This document shows, in pieces, positions 1 through 7,800 of a stretch of DNA of 64,000 nt. A model generated the notes under the pieces. It was not told the DNA's origin, did no database searches, and was given only the letters and a program-made list of their open reading frames with translations. Each line of letters begins with the position of its first letter. The stretch's first letter is position 1. A program made the translations under genes and the position numbers. Source of the stretch: Terriglobia bacterium (GTDB taxonomy: Bacteria; Acidobacteriota; Terriglobia; UBA7540); NCBI GenBank assembly GCA_030041095.1, contig JASHON010000164.1:1-64000 (forward strand). Reading direction: 5' to 3'.

Positions 1-316
1 AATTCCGTGCCCCTGCCGACCCGTTCCCCTCCGCCGCCGGGGGAACCTGGTTTTCAAACCAGCCTTCAGGGGCGAAGTTTGTTCAATAGAATCAACAAGC
101 GGTTTGCTGGCCCGAAGCTAATTTGGACAGCCCTGGGTTTCAAACCCGCCCCTACTCAATTTTCAAGACAGGGCATGACTTCAGTCATGCCGCAAAGGTG
201 CTGAAGGAAAGAGGGCTTTAGCCCCTGCCGATGCGTTCGGCTTCAGCAACTTGGCGAAGCGAAGCCCCGTCTTCCCGCGCCGTAGTGAGAAATGCAGCTT
301 AGGCCAGGAGGCTGTC
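1..316. other. Intergenic region with REP-like palindrome
   Basis: I see no convincing gene here. The stretch holds a REP-like unit: a perfect 9-2-9 palindrome at 172-191 (arms GGCATGACT/AGTCATGCC) followed by a second short palindrome GGGCTTTAGCCC near 216-227. A related unit lies at about 8354-8415. The open frame across 7-204 is low-complexity and has no recognisable domain. Confidence 0.6.
172..230. repeat. REP-like palindromic unit, copy 1
   Basis: Two palindromes in tandem are visible: GGCATGACT-TC-AGTCATGCC, then a GGCTTTAGCC core. The same two-palindrome architecture recurs at 8354-8415, so this is a repeat family and not a gene-specific terminator. Function is unknown; bacterial REP sequences of this kind often act in mRNA 3' stability or as targets of RAYT-type proteins, but no such gene is in the window. 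Confidence 0.6.
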
Positions 317-805
317 ATGCCATCTGCCCAACCGTTGAATATTGAGCGTGAGCTACTGGAAGCCCTGGAGCACTGCTTCCGAGTGAGCGAATACCTTGTA
401 GAAGTATTGCCGTCTTCGCTTTGGCGTGTCGAGCCGCCGGATGGCAAAGGCCGGTCGGTGGCTGCGATCGTCGCGCACCTTCAAAGTGTGCGGCGGATGT
501 TCGCCAAAACCGGCGGCGCGAATCCCGTCCCGCCGGCGCTCGACCGCGCTCGTTCCACGCCCGATGAGGCGCTCCGGGCGCTCAAACAAAGCCGCGAAGC
601 GCTCCTGTCGCTGTTTCGTGACGCGCTGGCGCAAGGCCGGCCGCGCGTCAAGCGGATGCCACGCCGCACGGTAAACATGATGGCTTACTTAATACAGCAT
701 GACGCGCACCATCGCGGCCAGATCTGCGCGCTCGCCCGAACGCTGGGTCACCGGCTCTCCAGGGAAGACGTGATGCGAATTTGGGGATGGAAGAGTCTGA
801 CGTAG
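317..805 (+). CDS. DinB family protein
   Basis: This is a 162-residue protein of the DinB/YfiT-like four-helix-bundle superfamily, often metal-dependent thiol transferases or enzymes of unknown substrate. The sequence shows His54 in 'VAHLQ' and the C-terminal HDAHHRGQ motif (His128, His131, His132), which supply the usual metal triad. The start at 317 is chosen because a perfect AGGAGG (306-311) sits 5 nt upstream; an in-frame ATG at 251 would add 22 unrelated residues. The gene ends immediately before the convergent truncated GIY-YIG relic. A 39-bp piece of this gene (538-576) reappears with one mismatch at 1523-1561. The true substrate cannot be told from sequence. Confidence 0.75.
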   Translation: MPSAQPLNIERELLEALEHCFRVSEYLVEVLPSSLWRVEPPDGKGRSVAAIVAHLQSVRRMFAKTGGANPVPPALDRARSTPDEALRALKQSREALLSLFRDALAQGRPRVKRMPRRTVNMMAYLIQHDAHHRGQICALARTLGHRLSREDVMRIWGWKSLT

Positions 806-817
806 CCGCAGCAACCG

Positions 818-970
818 ACAGTACACCAGCCGGCCGAGGTTGTATTTCGCGGTGAAGCCGCGAATGAGCTTGCGCTTGTGTTCAAGCACCCGACCTTCCA
901 GGTTGCTTGTGACACCAGTGTACAATGTGCGCGATTTGCCAGACATAATGTAAACGCTGTAGGTCTTCAT
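818..970 (-). pseudogene. Truncated GIY-YIG endonuclease
   Basis: Residues 1-51 read as the N-terminus of a small GIY-YIG nuclease: 'YSVYIMS' and 'LYTGVTS' correspond to the GIY and YIG strands and the conserved Arg27 is in 'GRVLEHK'. Homology stops after 'LVYC'. The frame then runs into the end of the DinB gene and loses the C-terminal half, where the catalytic Glu and Asn region should be. Full-length members are about 85-100 residues, so this is a broken copy. It starts directly after the ORF6N relic, with a 4-nt overlap. Confidence 0.65.
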
Positions 971-1326
971 CTCAATTCCGCGTTCAAATGCCGGGATTCT
1001 TCGCTTCCCGAAAGCATCGCCACGCCTTGTTCGGTGAAGGCCAGCGGATTGTAGCGCCTCCCTCCGCGTCCCGCGTTTGAGGTCACAATTTGTGACCTCA
1101 AACCTTCTGACTCCTCCGCCGAAAGCTGGAACATGAAATCTGCTGGAAAGCGGTCAATGTTTCGCTTAACAGCCTGATTGAGCACTTTTGTTTCAACTCC
1201 ATAGAGTTCGGCAAGGTCTGCGTCCAGCATGACCTTTTGGCCGCGAATCAACAGGATTCGCCGCTCAATCCGCTCGTGAGGAATGGCCAAGCTTGAGGTG
1301 CCAATTTGTGATTTCAAACTGCCCAC
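967..1326 (-). pseudogene. Truncated ORF6N domain protein
   Basis: The frame matches the ORF6N domain found in phage and mobile-element regulators. It shows '[29 protein letters not shown]', quoted here only by its key words [18 protein letters not shown] and FPADFMFQL, followed by [10 protein letters not shown]. Normal members continue for another 60-200 residues. Here the frame ends in 13 unrelated residues that come from the intergenic word 'GGGATTCTTCGCTTC'. A second shorter relic of the same gene is at about 4563-4870. Probably a remnant of a mobile or defence-associated gene, now non-functional. Confidence 0.7.
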
Positions 1327-1965
1327 GCCTCACTTCTCCTTACGAAATCGCCGCGGCAGCCCCAGGTCAGCTTCAGCGATCCCGACCAATCTTTGGTGTA
1401 AGCCATCCAATACTTGCGAGGCTTGCGACCCGCCCCGTGGCCTGTCACTAAGCAGGCTGCATGAAAACTTCTGGTAGTCTTCCGTAACACGGTCCTCTGC
1501 CAGCCGCTGCCGTACGAGGATGCGCTCGACCGCGCTCGCTCCACGCCCGATGAGGCGCTCCGTTCGCGGAGTCCACGGTACTGACGCTAGCGCGAGCATA
1601 TGAGCGGGACACGGAATGGCACACCAAACATCCAAAGCTAACGAGCATTTAGTCGGTTGCTCAGAGAGCCTGGCATTGGTATGGCGGTCGGCTAGTGCCA
1701 AATCGCCATACCACTCGCCGAGTCAGAAATTGAGTTCCGGGTGGATCACCGGCTACACCTACAGAACCAGAAAATGGCGTTACGTCCGAATTGGCGACCA
1801 TCCACCCGGAGAACTGTCAACGAGTGCTAAGGCCTGTACGCAGCAGTTGACAATTCCCGCTGCGGAAGCTCGCCGGACTTTGCTGACTCCTCGTTCCTGA
1901 CCGGGAATCAACAACAGAGGGCCGGCGGCCGTCGGCCATTGCGACCCGCATCCACTTGTCGACCT
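1327..1965. other. Intergenic region with gene fragments
   Basis: No intact gene is supported. At 1523-1561 there is a 39-bp near-copy (one mismatch) of an internal part of the DinB gene at 538-576. At about 1450 the sequence AAGCAGGCTGCATGAAAAC resembles one end of the palindromic element seen at 4719-4848. The plus-strand frame at 1616-1900 encodes no domain that I recognise. Confidence 0.5.
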
Positions 1966-2463
1966 CTACGGCTGCACGTCCCGTTCCGGAAACATGAAAA
2001 CAAGCAGCACGATTCCAACGATTGTGAAATCGCGAAAGGCGGCTTCCTCGCCGTTCCACGCGCGCGACTGCCACATGAGGAACCACTCCCCGCCAACTGA
2101 GATGAACGCAACCAGCCACATGAGGAGCGATAGCGTCAGCGCGATTATGGGTATTTGCTTGGCCGCTTCAAAGTTCATGGCCGGACGCCGGATGGCGCGT
2201 ACTAGCGCCACGCAGCCCAACCACAGCAAAATTGCCGTCACGATCTCCCACACAATAATGGCGATGTAAAACGAATAGTCGGCGGCTGATGACGTGAGGG
2301 CCCGCCACATTCCATGGTTCCCGGGAAAGGTTGTGTCCATCATGAGGATGTGACGTACAAGCTGGTAATTCGAGTTGAAGTCAGTCAGATTGTTGAATAC
2401 GACGAACGAGTAGAAACAAGCAACTGCTGCAAGGAGCAACAGCTTTGCGGTGCGTGTGATCAC
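1966..2463 (-). CDS. DUF2165 family small integral membrane protein
   Basis: A 165-residue protein with four predicted membrane segments: an N-terminal one (about 6-26), two in the middle (about 65-90 and 105-125) and one at the C-terminus (about 143-158). The C-terminal motif 'GGEWFLMWQS.WNGEEAAFR' and the N-terminal 'FNNLTDFNSNY' are typical of DUF2165 (COG5472). The family is widespread but has no established function. It stands alone, with no operon partner on the same strand. The ATG start is followed immediately by a hydrophobic helix, as usual for the family. Confidence 0.75.
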   Translation of the reverse strand: MITRTAKLLLLAAVACFYSFVVFNNLTDFNSNYQLVRHILMMDTTFPGNHGMWRALTSSAADYSFYIAIIVWEIVTAILLWLGCVALVRAIRRPAMNFEAAKQIPIIALTLSLLMWLVAFISVGGEWFLMWQSRAWNGEEAAFRDFTIVGIVLLVFMFPERDVQP

Positions 2464-3146
2464 TTTCTGTCTCCTTGGGTTGGAACTGAAGCAAGGTCGT
2501 CGGGGTTCATGCCAACTTGGAGTCCCGAACGGTTCAACGATAGACTTCTCGCAAACCGGCCCAGCAACTGCTCCGGAGCTCGCGTCCGATCCCCGTAAGT
2601 GCTAAATCGCCAACTCACTTATCGAGCGATTAGCTATTTTTTCACGTACCTTTAGGATGCGTGAAAATTTGGAACGACGGCGAGGTTGGTCAAGGCGAAC
2701 AAAGATCACTGGCACAGCGCCTTCCACACAGCTAAGAATCGTCTCTCTAGATGGTGTCTCGCGCTCAAGATATACAGGGAAATCGAGAATTTACCTGCAC
2801 AATTCATACACAGGCGACAATAGACATATTGTCTGCAATAAAATAAATCTGATGAAAGAATCTCATCACCCGCTCTGCATGACACACGGCGCTAGGCCCT
2901 TTGTATTCAGCGAGCCGGAATGGCGCCTCGGTGCCGCGTGTCACGCCCCAGATTGGCAGCCCAAGCTGTGGACGCTCGGAATGACAAATACAAGGCCGCG
3001 AGATCGTTATCTTGTTCGTGCAGGGCAAGGGCAAACCGCATAACCGGGACTGTCCTTATTTGCAGCCGCTGGCGGCTGTTTTCGTGCGCGCTCATGGTGG
3101 TCCTTCCTCAATCGCGCCGCTGAGATTCCCGGCATGTTGCTGCACG
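2464..3146. other. Intergenic region with mosaic repeat and dyad
   Basis: No gene is supported. An inverted repeat GACAATA-GACA-TATTGTC lies at 2816-2833. From about 2873 to 2986 the sequence is a close copy (around nine mismatches) of 8523-8637. The plus-strand frame at 2657-3043 runs through this repeat and has no domain, so I do not call it. Confidence 0.5.
2873..2986. repeat. Mosaic intergenic repeat, copy 1
   Basis: This block shares CTGCATGACACACGGCGCTA, TTTGTATTCAGCGAGCCGGA and CCCAGATTGGCAGCCCAAG in the same order with 8523-8637. Copy 2 continues into a second block also found at 12421-12490. It is non-coding in all three places. Words such as GAGCGAAGCGAAGCAT in the family are common in acidobacterial intergenic DNA (general knowledge; not checked here). 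Confidence 0.7.
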
Positions 3147-3446
3147 CTAATGCGTAGCGGCCAACACGGAAATGCGCGGCACGCGGATTTGATTCTCACG
3201 CTTGCGCGTTTGGGCAATGTCGTAAGACGACTGCATCCGCATCAACGTGTCCATCTTCACTCCAAAGGCTTTCTCGATACGGAGCGCCATATCCCCGGAG
3301 AGGTCGGCCTTGCCATTGAGCAGACTGGACAACGTAGGACGCGAAACGCGCAAGGCTATCGCCGCTGCCGTGACCGTCAGCCCCGCGGCTTCGATAATCT
3401 CCGTCCGAATGAAATCCCCGGGATGGGGCGGGTTCTTCAGGGGCAT
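3147..3446 (-). CDS. higA: HigA-type antitoxin (XRE family)
   Basis: A 99-residue helix-turn-helix protein of the HigA/VapI addiction-module antitoxin family. The opening 'NPPHPGDFIRTEI' is the family signature. The HTH lies at about residues 25-60 ('LTVTAAAIALRVSRPTLSSLLNG'), followed by 'LSGDMALRIEKAFGVKMDTLMRMQ'. It neutralises the adjacent HigB toxin and, by family precedent, represses the operon. Toxin precedes antitoxin, separated by 18 bp, which is the usual HigBA order. Confidence 0.88.
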   Translation of the reverse strand: MPLKNPPHPGDFIRTEIIEAAGLTVTAAAIALRVSRPTLSSLLNGKADLSGDMALRIEKAFGVKMDTLMRMQSSYDIAQTRKRENQIRVPRISVLAATH

Positions 3447-3464
3447 CGTCTCTTCTCCCTTGGC

Positions 3465-3755
3465 CTAGTGGTAGTCCTCTAAGTTCACGTCGTAAATCTC
3501 GCGCTCTGCCATGTCGATACGAAAGGTTAACCGCCGGTTGGCCGTAACGCTCAGGCTCCATGTGCCTTTGCGGTCGCCCGTCAAAGTATGCGCCTTCCAG
3601 GAGGGGAGCGTCCGCAACTCTTCGGGGTCTTCCATGTCGTCCAGAAACGCGAGCATCTTGCGGAGCTTATCCACCGCATCGGGCGGCACGCCCTTTGCGG
3701 CGTCGTCTGCGTAGAGCTTCTTCAAACCTTTGTGGACAAAGTTCCGTATCTTCAC
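3465..3755 (-). CDS. higB: HigB/RelE-type mRNA interferase toxin
   Basis: A 96-residue toxin of the RelE/ParE superfamily. It begins 'VKIRNFVHKGLKKLY' and carries 'LRTLPSWKAHTLTGDRKGTWSLSVTANRRLTFRID', quoted here by its key words WKAHTLTG and WSLSV.NRRLTF, typical of HigB. By family it cleaves mRNA in ribosomes. I prefer the GTG start at 3755 over the upstream TTG (3809). A TTGACA (3786-3791) and TACAGT (3763-3768, minus strand, 17-bp spacer) promoter places the transcript start at this GTG, which would make the message leaderless, and the protein then begins where other HigBs begin. It is divergent from a second HigB gene, 140 bp away. Confidence 0.85.
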   Translation of the reverse strand: MKIRNFVHKGLKKLYADDAAKGVPPDAVDKLRKMLAFLDDMEDPEELRTLPSWKAHTLTGDRKGTWSLSVTANRRLTFRIDMAEREIYDVNLEDYH

Positions 3756-3762
3756 CTGAACT

Positions 3763-3791
3763 ACTGTAGCCCGTAGCCTAACACTTGTCAA
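3763..3791 (-). promoter_or_regulatory. Promoter of higBA module 1 (leaderless)
   Basis: On the minus strand a consensus -35 TTGACA and a -10 TACAGT are separated by exactly 17 bp. Seven bases separate the -10 from the GTG start at 3755, so transcription would begin at or next to the start codon. A GGCTAC direct repeat lies in the spacer and -10 region and might be an antitoxin contact. No Shine-Dalgarno sequence is present, consistent with leaderless translation. Confidence 0.6.
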
Positions 3792-3860
3792 AGGCTGAGA
3801 TAGGGACAACAGGAACTTCGCACGGCTCGGGCGAAGTTCCTGGCGACCGGCCTCCCTGAC

Positions 3861-3889
3861 TGGACAGTGTGTAATCGCTCGATTACACT
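3861..3889 (+). promoter_or_regulatory. Promoter and palindromic operator of higBA module 2
   Basis: TGGACA (3861-3866), a 17-bp spacer and TACACT (3884-3889) form a sigma70-type promoter. The ATG of the toxin is 7 nt past the -10, so the message should be leaderless. A perfect palindrome GTGTAATCG-CT-CGATTACAC (3869-3888) covers the spacer and most of the -10. Binding there would directly block RNA polymerase, which fits autorepression by the antitoxin encoded downstream. Confidence 0.65.
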
Positions 3890-3895
3890 TGACCT

Positions 3896-4189
3896 ATGTT
3901 GTCGATTCGTCCTTTGCCCGAATTCACCACTTGGGTCGACGGGTTGAAGGATGAGACGGTACGCTGCGTAATCGTCGCCAGGATCAAACGACTGGAGCGC
4001 GGTTTGATGGAAGACGTTCGGCCGGTGGGTGAGGGCTTTTCGGAGTTGCGCATCCATGTGGGCGCGGGATGGCGTCTGTATTTCACCCAACGCGGGACGC
4101 AGCTTATTGTGCTGCTTGTAGGCGGCTCGAAACGAACGCAGAAAAAGGACATCAAGCGGGCCAAAGCACTAGCCGCATTACTGGATTGA
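3896..4189 (+). CDS. RelE/HigB-like addiction module toxin
   Basis: A 97-residue protein of the 'addiction module killer protein' branch of RelE/ParE toxins (TIGR02683-like). Diagnostic segments are 'FTTWVDGLKDETVRCVIVARI', shortened here to its key words WVDGLKD and ARIKRLERG, then 'GEGFSELRIHVGAGWRLYF', 'LIVLLVGGSKRTQKKDIKRA'. The GxGWRxYF core and the C-terminal KxxQxxDI.A motif are the family hallmarks. Toxicity would be mRNA cleavage or ribosome interference by family analogy. The antitoxin gene follows after 12 bp. No ribosome binding site precedes the ATG; the promoter position implies a leaderless transcript. Confidence 0.88.
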   Translation: MLSIRPLPEFTTWVDGLKDETVRCVIVARIKRLERGLMEDVRPVGEGFSELRIHVGAGWRLYFTQRGTQLIVLLVGGSKRTQKKDIKRAKALAALLD

Positions 4190-4201
4190 GCGGAGGAAAT
4201 C

Positions 4202-4528
4202 ATGAGCAAACGCATCAAGGTCGCTGACCTGCCCGAGTTCGACGCCGCACACTATCTCGACAGTGAGACTGCCATCGCTGCTTATCTGACCGACATTCTG
4301 GAGGCCAACGATGCGGCTTTGCTGGCATCGGCGCTGGGGGACATTGCCCGTGCTCGGGGCATGACAGAGATCGCCAAGGCGGCGGGGATCACGCGGGAAG
4401 CCCTGTACAAAGCCTTGCGCCCCGATAGCGCACCGCGATTCGATACCGTGAGCCGCGTTTGCGCCGCGTTAGGCGTGCGGTTGGTGGCTCAGCCTGTCCA
4501 TTCCGCCTCCGATGGAGTAGGGCTTTGA
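4202..4528 (+). CDS. Addiction module antidote protein (HigA-like, XRE family)
   Basis: A 108-residue antitoxin of the TIGR02684-like family paired with the preceding killer protein. The N-terminus 'DAAHYLDSETAIAAYLTDIL' is the toxin-contacting region of the family. The HTH is at about residues 55-98 ('MTEIAKAAGITREALYKAL...FDTVSRVCAALGVRL'). A GGAGGAAATC ribosome binding site lies just before the ATG. It likely binds the palindrome at 3869-3888. The two neighbouring TA modules belong to different RelE subfamilies and are not a recent duplication. Confidence 0.88.
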   Translation: MSKRIKVADLPEFDAAHYLDSETAIAAYLTDILEANDAALLASALGDIARARGMTEIAKAAGITREALYKALRPDSAPRFDTVSRVCAALGVRLVAQPVHSASDGVGL

Positions 4529-4562
4529 CTAGGTCCATCAGTGAAAAAGCGGTCCTTGTGAC

Positions 4563-4870
4563 AGGCGGTCTTCATCTCGATTCCGCGTTCAAATGCCGGG
4601 ATTCTTCGCTTCGCTCAGAATGACCCGAGAAGGGCTCAGCGCAACAAAGTCTGGAGGCGCGCGTTTCGCGGCACGCTCGAAAGCATCGCCACGCTCGGTG
4701 AAGGCCAGTGGGCTATACAGGCTGCGGAAAAACTCGACGCCGCCGCGAACGTAGCGCCGGCATCTTGCCGGCCTCCGTTGAATTGAAGGGAGTTGCCGGC
4801 TGGAAGCCGGCGCTACGTCAACTCCCGAAAGAGTTTTTCCGCAGCCTGTATAGCGCCTCCGGCCGCCCGC
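4563..4870 (-). pseudogene. ORF6N relic interrupted by palindromic element
   Basis: The sequence at 4566-4718 together with 4849-4870 parallels the 3' part of the ORF6N relic at 967-1326. The minus strand can still be read as G-R-R-Y-S-P-L-A-F-T-E followed, after a small deletion, by V-A-M-L-S. The element at 4719-4848 is inserted in the Arg-Tyr codons. Only a short piece of the domain survives, so this is a dead copy. The 5' part of the gene is missing, replaced by the end of the large propeller gene. Confidence 0.5.
4719..4848. mobile_element. MITE-like palindromic element, copy 1 (TATA target duplication)
   Basis: The element is 130 bp with perfect 18-bp terminal inverted repeats (CAGGCTGCGGAAAAACTC). 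It is flanked by TATA at 4715-4718 and TATA at 4849-4852, which looks like a 4-bp target-site duplication. Internally it has GCCGGC hairpins (GCGCCGGCATCTTGCCGGC and GCCGGCTGGAAGCCGGC). It encodes no protein and would need a transposase in trans. Related copies lie at 12548-12678 (opposite orientation) and 14069-14171. Confidence 0.75.
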
Positions 4871-4875
4871 CCAGG

Positions 4876-7800
4876 TTACCTTCGTTCGTATTCGTATGAC
4901 CGTAAGATGACATAGGAAAACGGCATCGCGGTTTCAAGCACGACGTTGCCGCGCGGGTCGAGGATCGCCCCGGCGATCCGCCTGCCACCGACGAACGGTT
5001 GCCGTGAGGAGCCGGAGAGGATGGACCGGCAGTGGCCAGGCACACCCTCGTAGAGCGTATCGCCAGCAACCCACCATGCACGGCCTGTGGAGTCGCGGAC
5101 GAGGCTTGAAGGAAGGGTTGTCGTGCATCCTGCAGGAGGAGGCGGCAGTGGAGCAAAAGGGTTGTAACGTGATAGTGATTTTATTTGGTGCGATTCATAC
5201 GGCACAGCGTGCCAATGAGTGGCCGGCGTCCACTCCCAGGTGGCCGGCCGGCTCTGACCCTGCAGGCGCGGCTTCACGCCTGGCAGGATCACGTTAGGCC
5301 CGCCATCGAAGGCCAGGTTTCCGGCGGCGTCAAAGAAAAGCACCCCGAGCGGGGCGGGCAGTAGCCGCTGCCTCCACATATGCCAGGAAGAGCCGTCAAA
5401 GTAATTCACGGCCCCGCACATGCCCACGAACACAATCTGGGAATTGGGGCCGTAAGTCGGCCGCAACCGGTCGTCTTCCGGGTGCAAAAAGTGAACGGGC
5501 TCTGCGCTGTGCGCCAAGGCGATCCGGTAGCTCCGATACAGCGCCCAACGACCGTCAGACGGATTGAAGATTCCCATCGGCCCCAGCCAACAATCCGGAA
5601 ATAGCCATTCGCGGCCAAGGGTGTCGACGTCGACGCTAACGATCCGGGAGGCAATAACGAAGGGAGGGAAAGGATGTGGAATCCATCGTGACCCATTCCA
5701 TTCGCTCAGGACGCCGGATTTCAATATGCCCCACAAATGGTGATCGCGATCCAGCTCAAGAGGGCTGCGAGGGTAAACCACGGAGAACGCCGTTGATGGC
5801 CTCTGTGGGCTCAGCATGGACGCGGGGCGAAACTCCACCGAATGCGCGGTTGCCAGATCTCCGGCGTCTGTGGCCAGGATGTCTCCCCCTGGAAGTTGAA
5901 ACATTTGGTTAGCGGTGGGAAGCGGAAAGCCTTGGCGCCAGTCAGTTCGTCGCGCCGGGCCGCTCGCGGGAAGAAACCAAAGGCCGCGAAAGTCAGAAGT
6001 GGCGAGCCACAAACCGTCAGCGGTTGCCAGGCCGGCTCCAGAAGCGTCGGGGAGGTTCTTGGCAATCTCTTTCCACTGGCGGCCGCGCAAGCGCCAGACG
6101 GCGCCGCCCGCGCCAGAGCTCATTCTCCCAGCTACATAAGGCACGAACGTCAGCACGTACCGGTCGTTGCCGGAGCGAAACACACTTTTGACGAACGAAA
6201 AGGCGCCGGGCTGAGGCTCAGGGACCGGACTGGCTTTCAAGGTGGTGGTATTGATCGCATAAAGCCCCTGCCCGAACGTCGCCGCAACCAGGTGATCGTG
6301 ATCCCAGGCATCGAGGCTGACCAGGTGGGCGTTCGGCAAGCCGGGAATATGCCGGTAATACTTCACCGTCTTCCCGTCCGTCACTAGAAATCCTGCGAGA
6401 GCCGCGTCGTTGGGCTCACGCCGAATCCAGCCACACCAAATCCAGACGTGGCCTTGCTCGTCCCGAGTAACGCTGAGTGGCAGGAATGACGGTGCGCCTG
6501 CCACACCCGTTCGGTACGGCAGATATTGGTCCGTCTTCAATGTGTAGATCTGGTCCAGCTCGCCGTTAGGGCTAAGGCGGAAAATGGCCGCGCCCTGCCC
6601 GGTAACGGGGACGCCGTTTCGCCAGCCGTGAGCGTCTGCAGTGACAGCAACGATGCCGAAGGAGGCGAGCGCCAGCGTTTCTATATGGCCAGCCGCCGGA
6701 ACCACGGCGAGGGGTTTTGCGCTGCCGCCGCGCTGCCAGAAAAGCTCTGACTTCTGGGTTGTGGGATCCAGCCAATCCACCACGACGCCGCCCTTCGGCC
6801 CCACCCACAGACCCGAAGGCTCCGGTACCTCGCCGTTCGCCCGCAGGTATTCTTCCTCCCACGGCCATGATTTTGCGGAGGGCAACGGGCTCGCTACGTC
6901 TGTCCAGCCGCCATCGCGCCAGCGGAGGAGCCCGGAAGTCCCCGAGCCGAGAGCCCAAACCGTCCCGCCGCCGGCTTGCACAACGGTGGACACACTCGTC
7001 GTATCCGCTGCGGGGATTTGGGCTGCACGCGGTAGAGCTGTCTTGAGGCAGGATACCGGCTTCGCCACGAGCGCTGCCCAGTCCCAACGGGCGGGCCAGC
7101 GGCCGGTTTTCGGCGTCACGATTTCGCACGCGTCGGGCAGAAAGCTGTTGCCGGGACTCAGTTCCGGAAAGCCGCCGGCCGCAGGGAAGGGCAGCACCAT
7201 GGCGTATCGGGTGAGTTCGTCCTGGGTCGCCGAGAGGTGCCGCGCAATCACGAGGTCAACTTGCCGGCCACCGCGCTCAAATGAGGCCCCGGTTACGCCC
7301 CAGCCCGTCGCTTGGCTCAGAACGGGCCAGTACCAACCGCCTGGTTCAACGTGAGCGTAGACTGAGATGCTGCAGTTGCGGTTCACGCCGCACGGTCCCA
7401 GCGTCATGGCGACGAGCTGAGAGCGATTGATGCCGCGGAGATTCATGGCGTGCGCGCCGTCGAACGGGAAGTGCAGAGCGCGGCCGGGCGCTCGCCTCTT
7501 GAGATTGGCCGCAACCAGCCGCCGCAGCGCGCCATATTCGGCGGGAGAGAACGCCGCCACGCCGGTGTTGGTTTCCATCGCTTGGTTCTCAGCGGCGCAT
7601 GTTGGATCGGACTCGTTCTTGCCCGTGCAGTCTACCTGGGGCGCCTGGACGAACTTCCCTTGATCGTACTGATATGACGCAGCGATTGATTCGCCGACGG
7701 ACACGTTCGAGTAGAAAGCAATATCCGGGACGGGACCGGAAGAAGGTAGAACAGCATAACCCCAGCCTCCGGACATGATCCTTAAGCGATAGCCCTTCTG

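Noticed and set aside
7-204. Open frame of 65 residues at the window start
   Set aside because: Low-complexity Pro/Arg composition, overlaps a REP palindrome, no ribosome binding site or domain.
1616-1900. Frame of 94 residues with a sulfatase-like fragment (GYTYRTRKWRY)
   Set aside because: Only one short word recalls sulfatases and the surroundings are non-coding; not enough to call a relic.
2657-3043. Frame of 128 residues
   Set aside because: Its second half is the mosaic intergenic repeat also found at 8.5 kb; no domain.
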